From assembly GCA_000697335.1 (NCBI GenBank), contig JNEM01010494.1, positions 1 to 64,000 on the forward strand: a stretch of 64,000 nucleotides of DNA. The letters are read 5' to 3'. A program made the position numbers and the translations under genes. The number at the start of each line of letters is the position of its first letter. Position 1 is the stretch's first letter. The notes under the pieces were generated by a model. The model was given only the letters and a program-made list of their open reading frames with translations, did not search any database and was not told the DNA's origin. Origin of the DNA: Conidiobolus incongruus B7586. Lineage: Eukaryota > Entomophthoromycota > Entomophthoromycetes > Entomophthorales > Conidiobolaceae. Shown one piece after another: positions 1 to 12,279 of the stretch.

Positions 1-1677
1 ATATAAGTAACAGTTATAAAATGATTTCAATCACATTACTTCGAAAACTTTGAAGAATATTCAATTAAATATATAGATTAGTATATATATATTAGTTCGA
101 AATTTTGAGAATGATAATTATTGTAAAGAATTTATTAAAATATGATAAATGCATTATAATTCAAATAATAGTATGATTATCATATCGAAATATAAAAACT
201 ACTTGAATATATATAATATCTAACTATATATTTGGCTTTGGTTTTAATATTTTAATATTAATTACACTAACAATAATTCAACTTCATTTAATATTTGTAA
301 TATTATTAAACTTCAAAAAGGATTCTTAGTTAATTTGAGATTTCGATCCCATAATTTGGTATCAATTATATTAAAATTAATTATTAAATTCAATTTTGAG
401 ATTTTGAAAATAATTTAACTATATTAAAAAACACTTAACATTATTTAAAAAGTAAATATATTTATAAAATATTATTATTGTTGTTGTTAACTAATATTTA
501 TTTTTATTTAAATTTCATAAAAAGTGGGTAAAAAGTCTAAAGCTAGGTAATATAAATAATTTTATTTTAATTTAATATTTTGTAACTAAAATTTTAATCT
601 AGAACTATCTTAGTCAAATTATTAAGTACCGCCAATACCGGATATTTTTACGTTAGAAGTCGTCCTAGATTAGCTAACAAACTTTCTTTTATGAAATTTG
701 ATCCCAAAGGTAATTCTAATGTATTGATAGTTGATCGAAAATTAACATTGTTATTAGTTAACAAACATGTCTTATTTACCGAGCATAAAATCAAATAGAA
801 GTATATAAATATTAATAATAATATTCGTCTTTTTTATGTAATAAACTTTAGTATTTTTAACATTTTATTAATTTTTGTATACAAATCTTAAGTAAAGAAA
901 TCAAACTATTGTTTATGTGTATCAAATAAACAGCAACCATTATGAAATTACTTAATTACTTCTCTTCTTGATTAAATATGGTATTAGAAATATAATTAAT
1001 CGCACAGTTTCAATATATAAATACCTTTAGATAAATACAATTTATCATTAATCACTAAATCCAATTATAACCATAATTATAATTGTATAATTGATATAAT
1101 TAATAGTGTCAAGAAATAATATTTTGCAATAAACTGAAATATTAGAATTCAATTTAAATATCAAATCACTCATTTTTAAGACAATGTTCAGCATTTTAAT
1201 TAACATTATTTTGAACAGAATGAGGACTTATTATGATTCATGATATCAACCACAATGTCTAAATTTAGCAATTCCAATTAGTTATTAATTCTTTAATTTA
1301 AAATATATCAATTTTTGAATATTTAATAAAGAGTAGTTTGTAAAATATAATATGTGACTAAAAAATAAGAAAGAATATATTAGAAATATTCTATAATAGA
1401 TATTATATTTTATTAATGTATTCATATTGTAAATGATACTTTGAGTCTTGAATTGATAGTTTACCTGGTTGAAGCAAAATGAAAAATATTGAAGTTATAT
1501 TTTATATGTATTATATAATACAGGATATTACACATGGGTGCAATATACTATTAGCTTATTAAGTATTGATAAAATAGATGATATTTTTAACTTTAACATT
1601 CATCAAATGTTAAATATCTTAATATATAACACTATTTTTTTTATCAATACTGTAAATCATGTACGAAAAAGAAATCT
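1..1677. other. Intergenic AT-rich DNA
   Basis: No gene is supported here: open frames are short and rich in F/I/K/N/Y codons as expected by chance at this composition. One orphan copy of the promoter-like octamer TCCCATAA reads on the plus strand at 347-354, with no recognisable gene behind it. Confidence 0.6.
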
Positions 1678-1685
1678 TCCCATAA
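1678..1685 (+). promoter_or_regulatory. TCCCATAA promoter-like octamer (BLOC1S2)
   Basis: TCCCATAA in sense orientation, 98 nt before the ATG at 1776. It is one of nine copies placed alike before genes of this window. Its role as a core promoter element is inferred from position and orientation only. Confidence 0.5.
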
Positions 1686-1775
1686 AAATCTATTTTTAAA
1701 TTTAATTGAATGCATACCCTGAATTTTAACTCTTTCATCATAATTGAATATTTATATTTAAATTGATATTAAAAT

Positions 1776-2417
1776 ATGAGTAATCAAACATCGCCAACTA
1801 TGTTTAAAGGGAGAACTAGATCTAAAACTGTTTCTTCTACAACTGAAGCAAAATTTTCTAAAAGAGACTCCATTATCAGTTCCCCACAAAACGATTCCGA
1901 TTCAGCCACTCCTCAATCCAATATTGAATCCACTTCCCAGTTGCCTTTACCATCTACTCATATACTTTCATCCTCAGAATCTGGTAAACAAAAGGAGAAG
2001 CAACTTATTCAAGATTTATGTAGTGACATGACATCGAAAATTGCAGCATATTTAAAAGGAGAGTTATCATGTAATTTAATTTAAATTTTAACTATTTAAT
2101 ACTTATTTATTTATTCATTACTAGTAACTACAAGGGATTTGAATCTATTAACCGAGTTTAATTATCAAACTATTGAACAATATCAAGAACTCTCTCATAC
2201 TGCTCAAGAGTTGTTAGCTAGCTCTTCAAAAATGCAACAAGCTTGTAAATTTTAATTTATTCACACCTTTATCAATTTCAATAATATTAATTAATTGGTA
2301 CTAGATTCCAATTTAATTCCTTATATTAATTATGTCGACCAAGTTTGTCAACAAATTGAATATTTAGAAGTTATAGCTTCCGAATTAGAAGAATATTCTT
2401 TAAATTTAGGTAATAAA

Positions 2418-2449
<32 letters not shown>

Positions 2450-2579
2450 TTTCAAATTATTAATATTAATTTTTATAATTTTAGAAGAAAAGATTAAATT
2501 AATTAAAAAGAGAAAAGATATTAAAAAATCGAATAATCCTAATATTAATAGTAATCTACAATCTTTTATTAAAAGATAA
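1776..2579 (+). CDS. BLOC1S2: BLOC-1 complex subunit 2 (BLOS2) homologue
   Basis: Four exons (1776-2070, 2125-2244, 2305-2409, 2485-2579) join in frame to about 204 residues; the three introns are GT-AG, 54-75 nt. The first ~75 residues are Ser/Thr/Gln-rich and probably disordered. The rest is the alpha-helical BLOS2 domain: it opens with DMTSKIAAYLKGELS, which matches the conserved start of the family (M-x-x-Y-L-x-G-E-L), and ends in a Lys-rich helix with KLIKKRK. BLOS2 is a small coiled-coil subunit of BLOC-1, which acts in endosome-to-lysosome or vacuole sorting, and is shared with the BORC complex in animals. The identity rests on the pattern across the whole helical region. It stands alone, about 270 bp before the convergent pirin gene. 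Confidence 0.8.
2421..2449. repeat. (TTA)n microsatellite in BLOC1S2 intron 3
   Basis: About nine to ten TTA units near the 5' end of the third intron of the BLOC-1 subunit gene. It creates a run of leucines in the unspliced frame, which explains the low-complexity open frame across this intron. Confidence 0.8.
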
Positions 2580-2845
2580 TAATTTACTATTGATTCTAAT
2601 GAAAGTTGAATCTATGTATATTTTATATTTTGTAATATAAATTAATTTTTTTTCAGTTTATCAATTAATATATCCTTTTGATTGTTTATGAATTTAATTT
2701 TGTAATAAATTACGTATTAATTATTGATATTCAAAATTATCGCAGTTTAATGTGTAAATTTGATTATTTTCAGTGGAGTTTTTATTGAATAATAAATAAA
2801 ATTTATTAAATCATAACAAGTTATAATGTTAATATACATAGAGGC

Positions 2846-3766
2846 TTAATATTTGCCAATTTCTGATTCCCAATGTTTGGCTTTTTCAAATCCATTTTGG
2901 TTGGTTTGATAATCCATGAAAGTTTGGAAAAGTTCGTTGTCTGTATTCATGACGAAAGGTCCTCTTTGAGAAATGGGTTCGTTCAAAGGTTTGCCAGCGA
3001 TGAGAACAAAGTGAACTGGTTCATCCAATGATTTGACAGAGAGATATGTTGTTTCCCCTTCTTTGCCTTGATCAAGTACAGCTGTTGTATGGGGTTTAGC
3101 GAGAGTTTCTTCTTGACCAACTCTGACTTGGCCAGAAAGTGTATAGATAAAGGCAGTTTGGAATTCAGATGGAATAGCTTGTTCTATCCTCTTGTTTGGT
3201 TCCATTTTGAAATCTAGATACATTACCGGAGTCTTGGTACGGACAGGTGAATTGACACCAAATGATTCACCAGCAATTACTTTAATCTCTACACCTTCTG
3301 AAGGTTTGACTCTTGGAATATTCACATCCTTGAGCTCTTGATAGTTGGGGTCGCACATCTTATCTTTGCTAGCGAGATTTACCCAAAGTTGTAGACCAGT
3401 ACTTTCAAAATTTGGATCTTGAATAGCAGGCATTTCAGCATGAACAATGCCTTTTCCAGCAGTCATCCATTGCAAATCACCAGGTCCAATGACACCTTTG
3501 TGGCCTGCAAAATCTTCATGAGCTGTTTGACCAGTAAGCATATAAGTCACAGTTTCAAACCCTCTGTGAGGATGATCAGGAAAGCCAGCTGGATATGAGA
3601 TATGGAACTCATCGAGCATAAGGAAAGGATCTAGGTTCCTCAAGCTATAGGTACCAATACTTCTATAAACAGTAGCTCCAACTCCTTCAGGTTGAGCTTT
3701 GGAAACTACTTGATTGATCACTTTGCGAATAGATTTTTGAGTACTATTAGCAACAACTTGATCCAT
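2846..3766 (-). CDS. Pirin (copy A)
   Basis: Intronless gene for 306 residues, the usual pirin length. Pirins are bicupin iron proteins: in animals a nuclear redox-sensitive transcription cofactor, in some species with quercetin dioxygenase activity. The N-terminal cupin keeps all four metal ligands: H65 and H67 in DHPHRGFE, H109 and E111 in GIVHAEMP. The second cupin follows from about residue 180 (TPVMYLDFKM, AFIYTLSGQV). The ATG at 3766 is followed by a family-like start (KSIRKVINQV). It is the first of three tandem pirin copies in the same direction, with copy B 810 bp upstream. The segment 3016-3164 is almost identical to the dead copy C although their flanks diverge strongly, which suggests gene conversion. 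Which pirin activity applies is unknown. Confidence 0.92.
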   Translation of the reverse strand: MDQVVANSTQKSIRKVINQVVSKAQPEGVGATVYRSIGTYSLRNLDPFLMLDEFHISYPAGFPDHPHRGFETVTYMLTGQTAHEDFAGHKGVIGPGDLQWMTAGKGIVHAEMPAIQDPNFESTGLQLWVNLASKDKMCDPNYQELKDVNIPRVKPSEGVEIKVIAGESFGVNSPVRTKTPVMYLDFKMEPNKRIEQAIPSEFQTAFIYTLSGQVRVGQEETLAKPHTTAVLDQGKEGETTYLSVKSLDEPVHFVLIAGKPLNEPISQRGPFVMNTDNELFQTFMDYQTNQNGFEKAKHWESEIGKY

Positions 3767-3862
3767 TTTAGTTATCTGATATTTGTTTAACAGTTATATA
3801 AATTTTTAATTTTTTAGATATGATTGATTGAAAAATCTCGATCAATTTTGAATTATTTATAC

Positions 3863-3870
3863 TCCCATAA
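3863..3870 (+). promoter_or_regulatory. TCCCATAA octamer upstream of pirin A (reverse orientation)
   Basis: The octamer lies 97 nt upstream of the minus-strand pirin A start, but reads on the plus strand, opposite to the gene. It is the only copy near a gene with reversed orientation, so it may be chance or may show that orientation is not absolute. Confidence 0.3.
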
Positions 3871-4575
3871 TAATCTTGTTTAATTTTAATCAATTACCTT
3901 AGTTTCCAAATTTGGAACTTAGCTTGAATTTTTTGAAATTAGCAGACTAAATAATTTGATTTAAAATTTTTTTTAATTAAACTCATTTTAAATTATAACT
4001 TGATAATTTCCATAACTAATACAAATTTTTTTGTATATTTTAAATTATTTCAAATATATTGAAAAAAATCATAATCTTCTGGAACTTTGTATTATTTTCT
4101 AAACTCTTAAATTATTTTAATATATTTTATATTAATATTAAAATTTTTAATTTTTTTATGTATTTTACAAAATTTTTTTTGGTATATCATTTAATTCTAT
4201 ACGATTACAATCAAGATTTTCATATTTATTTATCAGTACTAAAAATAAAATAATAATTTAGATTTTATAGTGCTTTTATTAATTGAAAAGGTTGAAACTT
4301 GGATTTATGATAATATAAGATTTATTTGAACATTGAAATCAATGATCAATTTATTTTTATTCCTCAAGCAGAATTAAATTTAATAAATCGGACAAAATAG
4401 GAAATTGAAAAATTAAAATAAATTAATTAAAGTATATATTTTAATCTGAAATATATCTTTTAAACAATTCTAAATCAGCTCAAATGTGAAAGTATTTGAG
4501 CATAAATTTGAATATAATTAATTCGAAGATTGTTATTGTATTAAAGCAGCATAGTTTAATTATATACTCAAAAAA

Positions 4576-5541
4576 TTAGCTAATATTACATTGATTTTTT
4601 GATTTAGATATTTTGTTTGGGTATCGAGTATTACCAATTTTAGATTTCCATTCTTTAGCATTTTCAAACCCATTTTCATGGCTCCTGTAATCTGTGAAAG
4701 CTTGGTTCACTTCATCTTCATTATTCATCACAAATGGTCCTCGTTGAGCAATTGGTTCATTTAATGGTTTGCCAGCAATGAGAACGAAGTGAACTGGCTC
4801 ATCTAATGATTTAATTATAACATAGGTTGTTTCTCCTTCTTTACCTTGATCAAATACAATTGTTGTATGAGGATTGGCAAAAATTGCTTCTTTGCCAACT
4901 CTAATTTGGCCAGAGAGTGTATAAATAAATGCAGTTTCAAATCTTGGTTGAATAGCTTGTTCTATGCTCCTGTTAGGTTCCATCTTAAAATCTAGATACA
5001 TTACCGGGGTCTTGTTACGAATGGGTGAATTCACTCCAAACGATTCACCAGCAATCACTTTAATTTCAATACCTTCTGTGGGTTTAGCTCTTGGAATATT
5101 TACATCCTTGAGTTCTTGGTAGCTAGGCTCGCACATTTTATCTTTACTAGCAAGGTTTACCCAAAGCTGTAAACCGGTACTTTCATAGTTGGGGTCCTTG
5201 ATTGCAGGCATTTCAGCATGAACAATGCCTTTTCCAGCAGTCATCCATTGCAGATCCCCAGCTTCAATAACACCTTTGTGGCCTGCAAAATCTTCATGAG
5301 CTGTTTTTCCAGTTAATATATATGTCACAGTTTCAAACCCTCTATGAGGATGATCGGGGAAACCAGCCGGATAAGAGATACGGAGCTCATCAAGCATAAG
5401 GAAAGGATCGAGATGTCTCAAGTTTTGACTACCAATACTTCTATAAACAGTTGCACCAACTCCTTCATCTTGAGCATATGCGCCAACTTGATTAGTGACT
5501 TTACGAATAATTTTTTCAATGTTGGTATTATTTTCAGACAT
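4576..5541 (-). CDS. Pirin (copy B)
   Basis: Intronless gene for 321 residues, clearly paralogous to copy A (very similar throughout). Metal ligands are kept: H64 and H66 in DHPHRGFE, H108 and E110 in GIVHAEMP. It differs from copy A by a C-terminal extension of about 15 residues rich in Lys, Asn and Ser after GNTRYPNK. Both cupin domains are complete and no lesion is seen, so it is probably a working second pirin. No TCCCATAA octamer lies before it, unlike copy A. The tandem, same-direction arrangement with A and the dead copy C indicates local duplication. Subcellular site is not shown by the sequence; animal pirin is mainly nuclear. Confidence 0.92.
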   Translation of the reverse strand: MSENNTNIEKIIRKVTNQVGAYAQDEGVGATVYRSIGSQNLRHLDPFLMLDELRISYPAGFPDHPHRGFETVTYILTGKTAHEDFAGHKGVIEAGDLQWMTAGKGIVHAEMPAIKDPNYESTGLQLWVNLASKDKMCEPSYQELKDVNIPRAKPTEGIEIKVIAGESFGVNSPIRNKTPVMYLDFKMEPNRSIEQAIQPRFETAFIYTLSGQIRVGKEAIFANPHTTIVFDQGKEGETTYVIIKSLDEPVHFVLIAGKPLNEPIAQRGPFVMNNEDEVNQAFTDYRSHENGFENAKEWKSKIGNTRYPNKISKSKNQCNIS

Positions 5542-8148
5542 ACCTAATCATTTATTATTGTTATTAATTTTCTATTTTTTGGTTAATCAAAATTATTTCA
5601 CTATAAAGTTCAAACTTGAAGTATTTATACTCAAACATCCCTTCTTAGTTTTTACTTCAAAATTCCATTCATTATTCAAATATAGAAAATCATTTGAATT
5701 CAAAACTATTGATAATGGTCTGAAACTATTGAGATTTCCTAGATGATTTAAAATAAGTCAAATTTTGATAATTTTTGATTATTTAACAATCGGTATTGTT
5801 ATTGTTTTTGGCATTAAGTTTCGTCATCTATGCAATCAAGAATAATTTGATGATGAATATAGTTATTAATCTGGGACCTTTTAATTTGTGGCAAATCCTT
5901 TAAATAAACCAAAAAATACATATAATTTGCTATTGTTTTTATTACTTTAAAAAATATATTAATTTGAAATTACATACTATTCTGTATTTTGATTTTCAAA
6001 TTGAAGTTGACTCATAATCCAATATTAAAATCAAGCATCTTATAACAAAATCATTATATAACAAAGGCGAAGTTTTGGAAATATATTATGTACAAAAAGT
6101 AAAGTTGTTATACACTATATGATTATATATTTTAATGAAATTTTAATTTATTGAAAAATTAGTAATTTTAGTTATCAAATTTAAATAAAATCATTACACT
6201 TTGAATATAAAATGATCTATTACATTACTCAAACTTATTTGTTATATTAATAATATTGATTGATATTACTAATATATTTATGAAATAATTTTTACAAAAT
6301 ATATTTTTTGGGAAGAATTATATAACGAATATGATATTCTCAATACTAACATTTTTGTTTATGTATTAGTCGAATAATATCAGTGTCTAATATTACTGAT
6401 ATCAATTACTGTTTGTTATATATAATTTGATAAAATAATATAACAATATATTAATCAATTTATACTTGATTTATATATATAATTGAAATTATATTATTTA
6501 AAAATAACTATTTTGAAAATATATTAATATCTATTATGATCATATATAATTGGAATGACATAATATATTTTATGATATATTATAAAACTATCCATATATT
6601 TAATATCTTCAAATATATAAATATAATTTAAACTGAAAAAAAGATTTTAATAGAAAATCAATTATAATTGAATATCTTCAATAGAAAATATTAAATTTAA
6701 AAAAGTCTGAATAAATTAACTGACTGTAAGCTATGTATGAATATGATTTTTTAATATATGTGTAATGATATTGTTAATATATTGATCTTTTTAAAAGTTA
6801 CTTGCAAGAATATTTCTGCTAATTTAACCTATAAATCTTGAAATCAAATTTAGTTAATTGATAGGGGAATTTATTATCAATCAATCAAGGATTATAAAAA
6901 GTTCTAAAAACAATAGCATAGCTTAAGGTAACTATTAACTAGTTTAAAAGGCATTAGGTTTGATGTTGTTACTTTGATTATTAAATGATAAAGATTTAAA
7001 AAAGGGGACGAAACTTAATGTTTAATCTGATATTCAATATTGCTGAATAATTTGAACTTATAAATTTTACTATCCAAAATACCTTAAATAATTTAAAAAA
7101 AATAAATATTTTTCATTATATAGTGATTTACTTATAGACAAATTTATAGATGATTATACTTTGAACGAAATATATATTAATATCAATTGAATATTATTGA
7201 ACAATTGTTAGTTTGATATATAAAGCCAATATAACAGTCACCTATCTCAAAATTATACCATAAATCAATTTGTATTAGTAAAATAACATAGTTGCTTCCA
7301 TATTGGAACATATATTCCAATCCTAAATATCTAATAGTGATTTATTATATGTATTAGATTTATAATATCAGTTAAAAAATAAACAAACTGAGTTGAAGTT
7401 TATTTATTATGTAAATTATTACACAACTCTTTAGCTAGAATTGAAATAATAACATTATTATACATATTTAAGTAATTTTGGATTTAAATACAACAGTGTG
7501 CCTTTTATTATGTGTATAATCACAATATTTTTACCTATATAATGTAATAGTGTTTAAAAAATGAAAAATCCCTCATTGTTATTTCTCAGTTAATATTTAT
7601 ATATTTTGGCTAAATATCAATTGATAACTTTTTATACCCAATATCATTCTGTTTTGGTTTGATTTACATTCAAAGCAATTCTCAGGAATGAATATCTATA
7701 TATTATCAAATTTGAAGAATGATTAAATTTATAAAATATCAATTATAAGTATTGTGCTGGAGTATATATATTAAAAAAATTTAAAATATATCTCTAAATT
7801 TAAAAATTAAGAGAGCATAATATCTTGAAACATAGTTAAATCTGAAATAAGATTACAGTGATATATACATATCATTTTGAGTTATAATTTTAAATACTAA
7901 AGTATATATTGAAATTTTAATTACCATATTCAAACTTCTATCCTTGTATTGATAAATATTTTGTGTTAATATATATTAAAACAATTAAAACAATCTATTT
8001 TGATTATTGTCCAACAATACTTATATAAATTTGAAATTTCGAAATTGGTGGAAAAGAGTGTTATATAATTTGGGTTAATTAATAATACTTTATTTAATGA
8101 TATATAATATAAATATAATAATGTAAGATACACTCATTAAAATTTAAA
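5542..8148. other. Intergenic AT-rich DNA between pirin copies B and C
   Basis: About 2.6 kb without a supported gene. The short open frame over the pirin B start on the plus strand is antisense noise. I see no tRNA, repeat array or promoter octamer. Confidence 0.6.
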
Positions 8149-9057
8149 TTAATTTCTGCCAATTTCTGATTTCCATTGTTTGGCATTTTCGAATCAATTT
8201 TCATGACCCATATTATCCATAAAAGTTTGATATATCTCTCCTTTTTCATTCATATCAAAAGGACCATGCTGGACAATTATTTCATTCAAAGGTTTACCAG
8301 CGATAAGAACAAACTGAGCTGGTTCATCCAATGATTTGACAGAGAGGTATGTTGTTTCCCCTTCTTTGCCTTGATCAAGTACAGCTGTTGTATGGGGTTT
8401 AGCGAGAGTTTCTTCTTGACCAACTCTGACTTGGCCAGAAAGTGTATAGATAAAGGCAGTTTGGAATCCAGATGGAGTAGCTTGTTCTATGCTCTTGCTA
8501 GATTCCATCTTAAAATCTAGATATATTACCCGAGTCTGGGTATGGAAAGGTGAATTGTCTCCAAATGTTTCACCAGTGGTTACTTTAGCTTTAACACCTT
8601 TACAAGATTTGATTCTGGGGATATTCACATCCTTGAGCTGTTGGTAACTGGGACCACACATTCTATCTTCGTTGGGAAGATCTACTCAAAGCCGTAGACC
8701 AGTATTTTCAAAATTTGGATCTTGAATGGAAGGCATTTCAGCATGAACAATGCCTTTTCCAGCGGTCATCCATTACAAAATATCATGTCCAAGATTACCA
8801 TCGTGATTCGCAAAATCTTCTCAAGCCATCTTACCAGATAAGCCCTAACTTACAGTTCCAAAATCTCTATGAGGGTAATCAGAAAAGCCAGCAGAAAAGG
8901 AGATATGACACTTATCAAGCATCAGAAAGACATATGGATTTTCTAAAATATGAATGTTAATGCTTCAGTAAACAATAGCTCATTTTCCTGGTTGAGGTCC
9001 TGAAATAATTTGATTGATAACTTTGTGAACCAGTTTGTTGGCATTTTTAGTAGCAGT
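8149..9057 (-). pseudogene. Pirin pseudogene (copy C)
   Basis: Full-length but broken third pirin copy in the same direction as A and B. The homologous stop region is at 8149-8151 and the N-terminal region ends near 9057, where the start codon has been lost. In-frame stops and frame breaks lie in the N-terminal half, so only the C-terminal cupin is open (8194-8661, from MCGPSYQQLKDV). The iron-ligand block at about 8730-8770 is still readable as homology but sits in broken frame. Most of the copy differs from copy A by roughly 20 percent. The stretch 8319-8467, however, differs from 3016-3164 of copy A at one position by my reading, which points to recent gene conversion. A truncated protein from the open part would lack the whole iron site. 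Confidence 0.85.
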
Positions 9058-9700
9058 TTGAATTATTTTATTAACTAAAAGTTATTGATATACATTCAAT
9101 TAATATTTTTGATTATAATTATAATATTTTATTAACTGATCATGTACTATTTTTATTCAAATAATGAAATTACCGTTGAATAGATTTCCAAATATATAGT
9201 ATTCCCTCAAATTAATTGTTCATATAATGAAAACTTGTATTTAAAGTTTATTTAAAAAGGATTTTTGGAAACTCATTTTGAATCATTATAATTATAAATT
9301 ACAATTATTTGAATATCACTACAACAAGCATTATATTCATCATTGGTTAATCCTTTACCTTAATTTCATTAAATAGAGATCCTATCGAACACTGTTGTAA
9401 TAACTTTTTTATGATTTTATTAATAATGTTAAAATATAATAATATAATGAATTTTTAATAAAAATCACATTAAAATATATATATATATATCTGTTGTGAT
9501 TAGATATAATTTGAGAACAATTAATTGGAAAATATAAAAATTCAATATTATTATTAATGATTTTAATTATAGTAAATTGTAGAAATATTTTCATTTTTGA
9601 TAAATTAACCCTTAGAATGTGATATAATCTTTTATTTTCAAAATAAATTATCAATATTCCTCCATCGTTTATTTATTCTATTTTATTTGAAATATTATCA

Positions 9701-10054
9701 TGTTGGTATCAGTTCATAATATTGTGAGATCCCAAAGTGCTACCCTTGACGCCATTTCTAACCTCGGGTTTCTATTCTATAAAGAGTCCATATCTTAATT
9801 GACCATTACTTGCTACACATGTTGTAATATTGTAAGAAATCTTTACACATTGAAACGCTATCAATCCCTAACAACTTCCCTATATAAGGATCAGTCTTAA
9901 TGACTTAATCCGATGCCTTTAACACTTAATCAAGCATTATTCCAAACACCGTTTTAGCCAATAAACCCTCAACTACACTTACCTACTATTAGGTAATAAA
10001 AATTGCCATTGCCCCTCACATTACACCATCCATAATACCCATAGAGAAACTACA
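9701..10054. mobile_element. Possible solo LTR fossil
   Basis: A 350-bp island with more G and C than its surroundings and no gene. It begins TGTTGG, has a TATATAAGG box near 9880 and an AATAAA-type signal near 9960, and ends near CTACA: the general build of an LTR. The opening words also resemble the initiator-methionine tRNA binding site used by copia-type elements, so the family is uncertain. No exact target-site duplication is seen, which suggests an old copy. No internal element genes lie beside it. Identification is weak. Confidence 0.3.
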
Positions 10055-10296
10055 ATATCTTTAATAATCTTTTATATAATTTCCATGTCAACAAATTTAC
10101 TAGTTCAATGATAAATTTTATTAGTAATATTTGAGGGTTCTTAAAACATAAACAGTGTTTAATTATTTAAATAAAATATTTAAGCTTAATTATTGCAATA
10201 TCAAGATATAACCTAAGTAAATATTTTAGTATTTGATTTCATTTAATCTTTAAATATTTACATTATTAGATTTAAAATTATATCTAATAAAAGCAA

Positions 10297-10304
10297 TCCC
10301 ATAA
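10297..10304 (+). promoter_or_regulatory. TCCCATAA promoter-like octamer (ENP1)
   Basis: Sense-orientation TCCCATAA 117 nt before the ENP1 ATG at 10414, within the spacing shared by the other octamer genes. Confidence 0.5.
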
Positions 10305-10413
10305 ATTATAGAACCTAATTTCAAACTATAAATTACTAACTTGCATATTTTTCAGTTTTTTTATTACCTCAAATAACTTATAAATTAATAGATAAATAAT
10401 CATAATATAAAAT

Positions 10414-11937
10414 ATGGGGAAAGCTACAAGTACCAAAAAAGCTTTAAGACATCAACCTTTTCATAAAGAGTTGGAGGGTGAAGGAATTTTTAAACAAAAA
10501 GCTCCCAAAGTTAAGAAAAATAAAAAGGATATTGACGAAGATGGCGAAGTATGGTATTAATTTTCTTTGTTTAGAATATTGCTTATTAACTGATTTATTT
10601 AGAGCTATTTAGATTCTAAGACCACTTCTAAAATTTTGAAAATGGCTATTGAACAACAGGAAGATCTGGAATCCGACCGTGATGAATATGATCAATTTGT
10701 GTATGTTATTCAATATTTTAATATTTTTTAATTTATCTCATAATTTTATGCTTTAGTGATGAGGAGGAGGGTGACGAAGAAGAAGAAATTGAATATAGCG
10801 AAGAGGAAGTAGAATTGGAAGAAGAAGTAGAAGAAATAGATTTCTCTAGATTTGATAATGATGTCAACCTAGCTGTAATAATTCATATTTATCTAAAATT
10901 TAAATTGGTTTATTTATTTTTTTTGTAATAGGACTTGGATCAAAGCGAACGCGAAGCTATTGACCGTTTCTTACCTGAAGCTCCCAGACAGCGTTTCACT
11001 TTAGCTGATATGATTATGGCTAAAATTCAAGAAAAAGAACAAGCTGCTGCTATGGGTAGTCGTGAAAAAGATCTCAATGCTCCACCTGGTTTGAATCCCA
11101 AGGTCATTGAAGTCTACACCAAGGTTGGTACCCTTTTATCTCGTTATAAGTCAGGTCAAGTTCCCAAAGCTTTCAAGATCATTCCTACTCTTGCCAACTG
11201 GGAAGAAATTCTTTATCTCACTCAACCTGAAAATTGGACCCCCAATGCCGTTTACGAAGCTACCAGGGTTTTCGTATCCAATCTCAAGGCTAAGCAATGT
11301 CAAACTTTCTATAACCTAGTTGTTCTCGATCGTGTTAGAGATGATATTCAAACCTCTAAAAAATTGAACTATCATCTTTATATGACTTTGAAGAAGTGTC
11401 TCTTCAAGCCTGCTGCCTTCTTCAAGGGTATTTTATTCCCATTATGTGAGGTAAAATTATATTATAATTGATATATTTTAGTGATAACTAATCTTTTTTC
11501 AGAGTGGTACTTGTACCTTACGTGAAGCCGTTGTCATTGGCTCAGTCCTCGCTAAAGTCTCCATTCCAGTTTTACATTCCGCCGCTGCCCTCCTCCGACT
11601 TGCCGAGATGGAATATACGGGTGCCAATAGTTTGATCATCCGTATTCTCTTAGACAAGAAATATGCTCTTCCCTACAAGGTTGTCGATGCCTTAGTATTC
11701 CACTTCATTCGATTCCGCAGCCACCAAGAGACGATGCCAGTGTTATGGTTCCAATCTTTCCTAGTATTCGTACAGAGATACAAGCAGGATCTGACACCCG
11801 AACAAAAGGAAGCATTGATGGAATTGAGCAAACACCAAGTCCACCACGAGATCACTCCCGAAATTCGCAGAGAATTGATCAATTCCACATGTCGTGGTGA
11901 AATGATTGCAGATGAAAATGCTATGATGATCGATTAA
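10414..11937 (+). CDS. ENP1: Bystin/Enp1, 40S ribosome assembly factor
   Basis: Five exons (10414-10548, 10603-10700, 10757-10874, 10932-11450, 11503-11937) give 434 residues, close to human bystin. Enp1 binds pre-40S particles and U3-containing processomes in nucleolus and cytoplasm and is needed for 18S rRNA maturation. The N-terminus is basic ([14 protein letters not shown]), followed by a long Glu/Asp run (residues ~80-105), then the bystin domain with [40 protein letters not shown] and [16 protein letters not shown], all typical of the family. The C-terminal helical half ([20 protein letters not shown]) is complete. Later exons are richer in C-ending codons than the surroundings, suggesting high expression. 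No irregularities were found. Confidence 0.95.
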
Positions 11938-12279
11938 TTTATAATGTTATTATTAGATATATTAATTTTTTAAAAAATTTCGATTTCTGTTAAATATTCA
12001 ACTTATAGAACTATCAATATAAAGTTATTAAACATATATTTCCATTATTATTCTATTTCTTAATTAAATTATTTTATTTAATAACATTTTTTTCAAACTT
12101 ATAAATATAAGAATTATTAGATATCAACTTTGAAAATAATTTTAGATAAAACTGGAACTTGTCATTGATTTATAATATCCATAGCATATTCGAAGTGTTA
12201 TACAATTTTTTAATCTAAATTTCAAAATTTTATAATTCTCTTCATTTTTTTAATAAGGATTATAAAAATGATGCACATT

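Noticed and set aside
4059-4253. 64-codon plus-strand frame between pirins A and B
   Set aside because: Composition is nearly all I/F/K/N/L/Y as expected for AT-rich noise; no splice sites or homology.
8715-8960. 81-codon plus-strand frame
   Set aside because: Antisense shadow of the pirin pseudogene.
9409-9654. 81-codon minus-strand frame
   Set aside because: Ile/Asn/Tyr-rich chance frame over a TA run; no family features.
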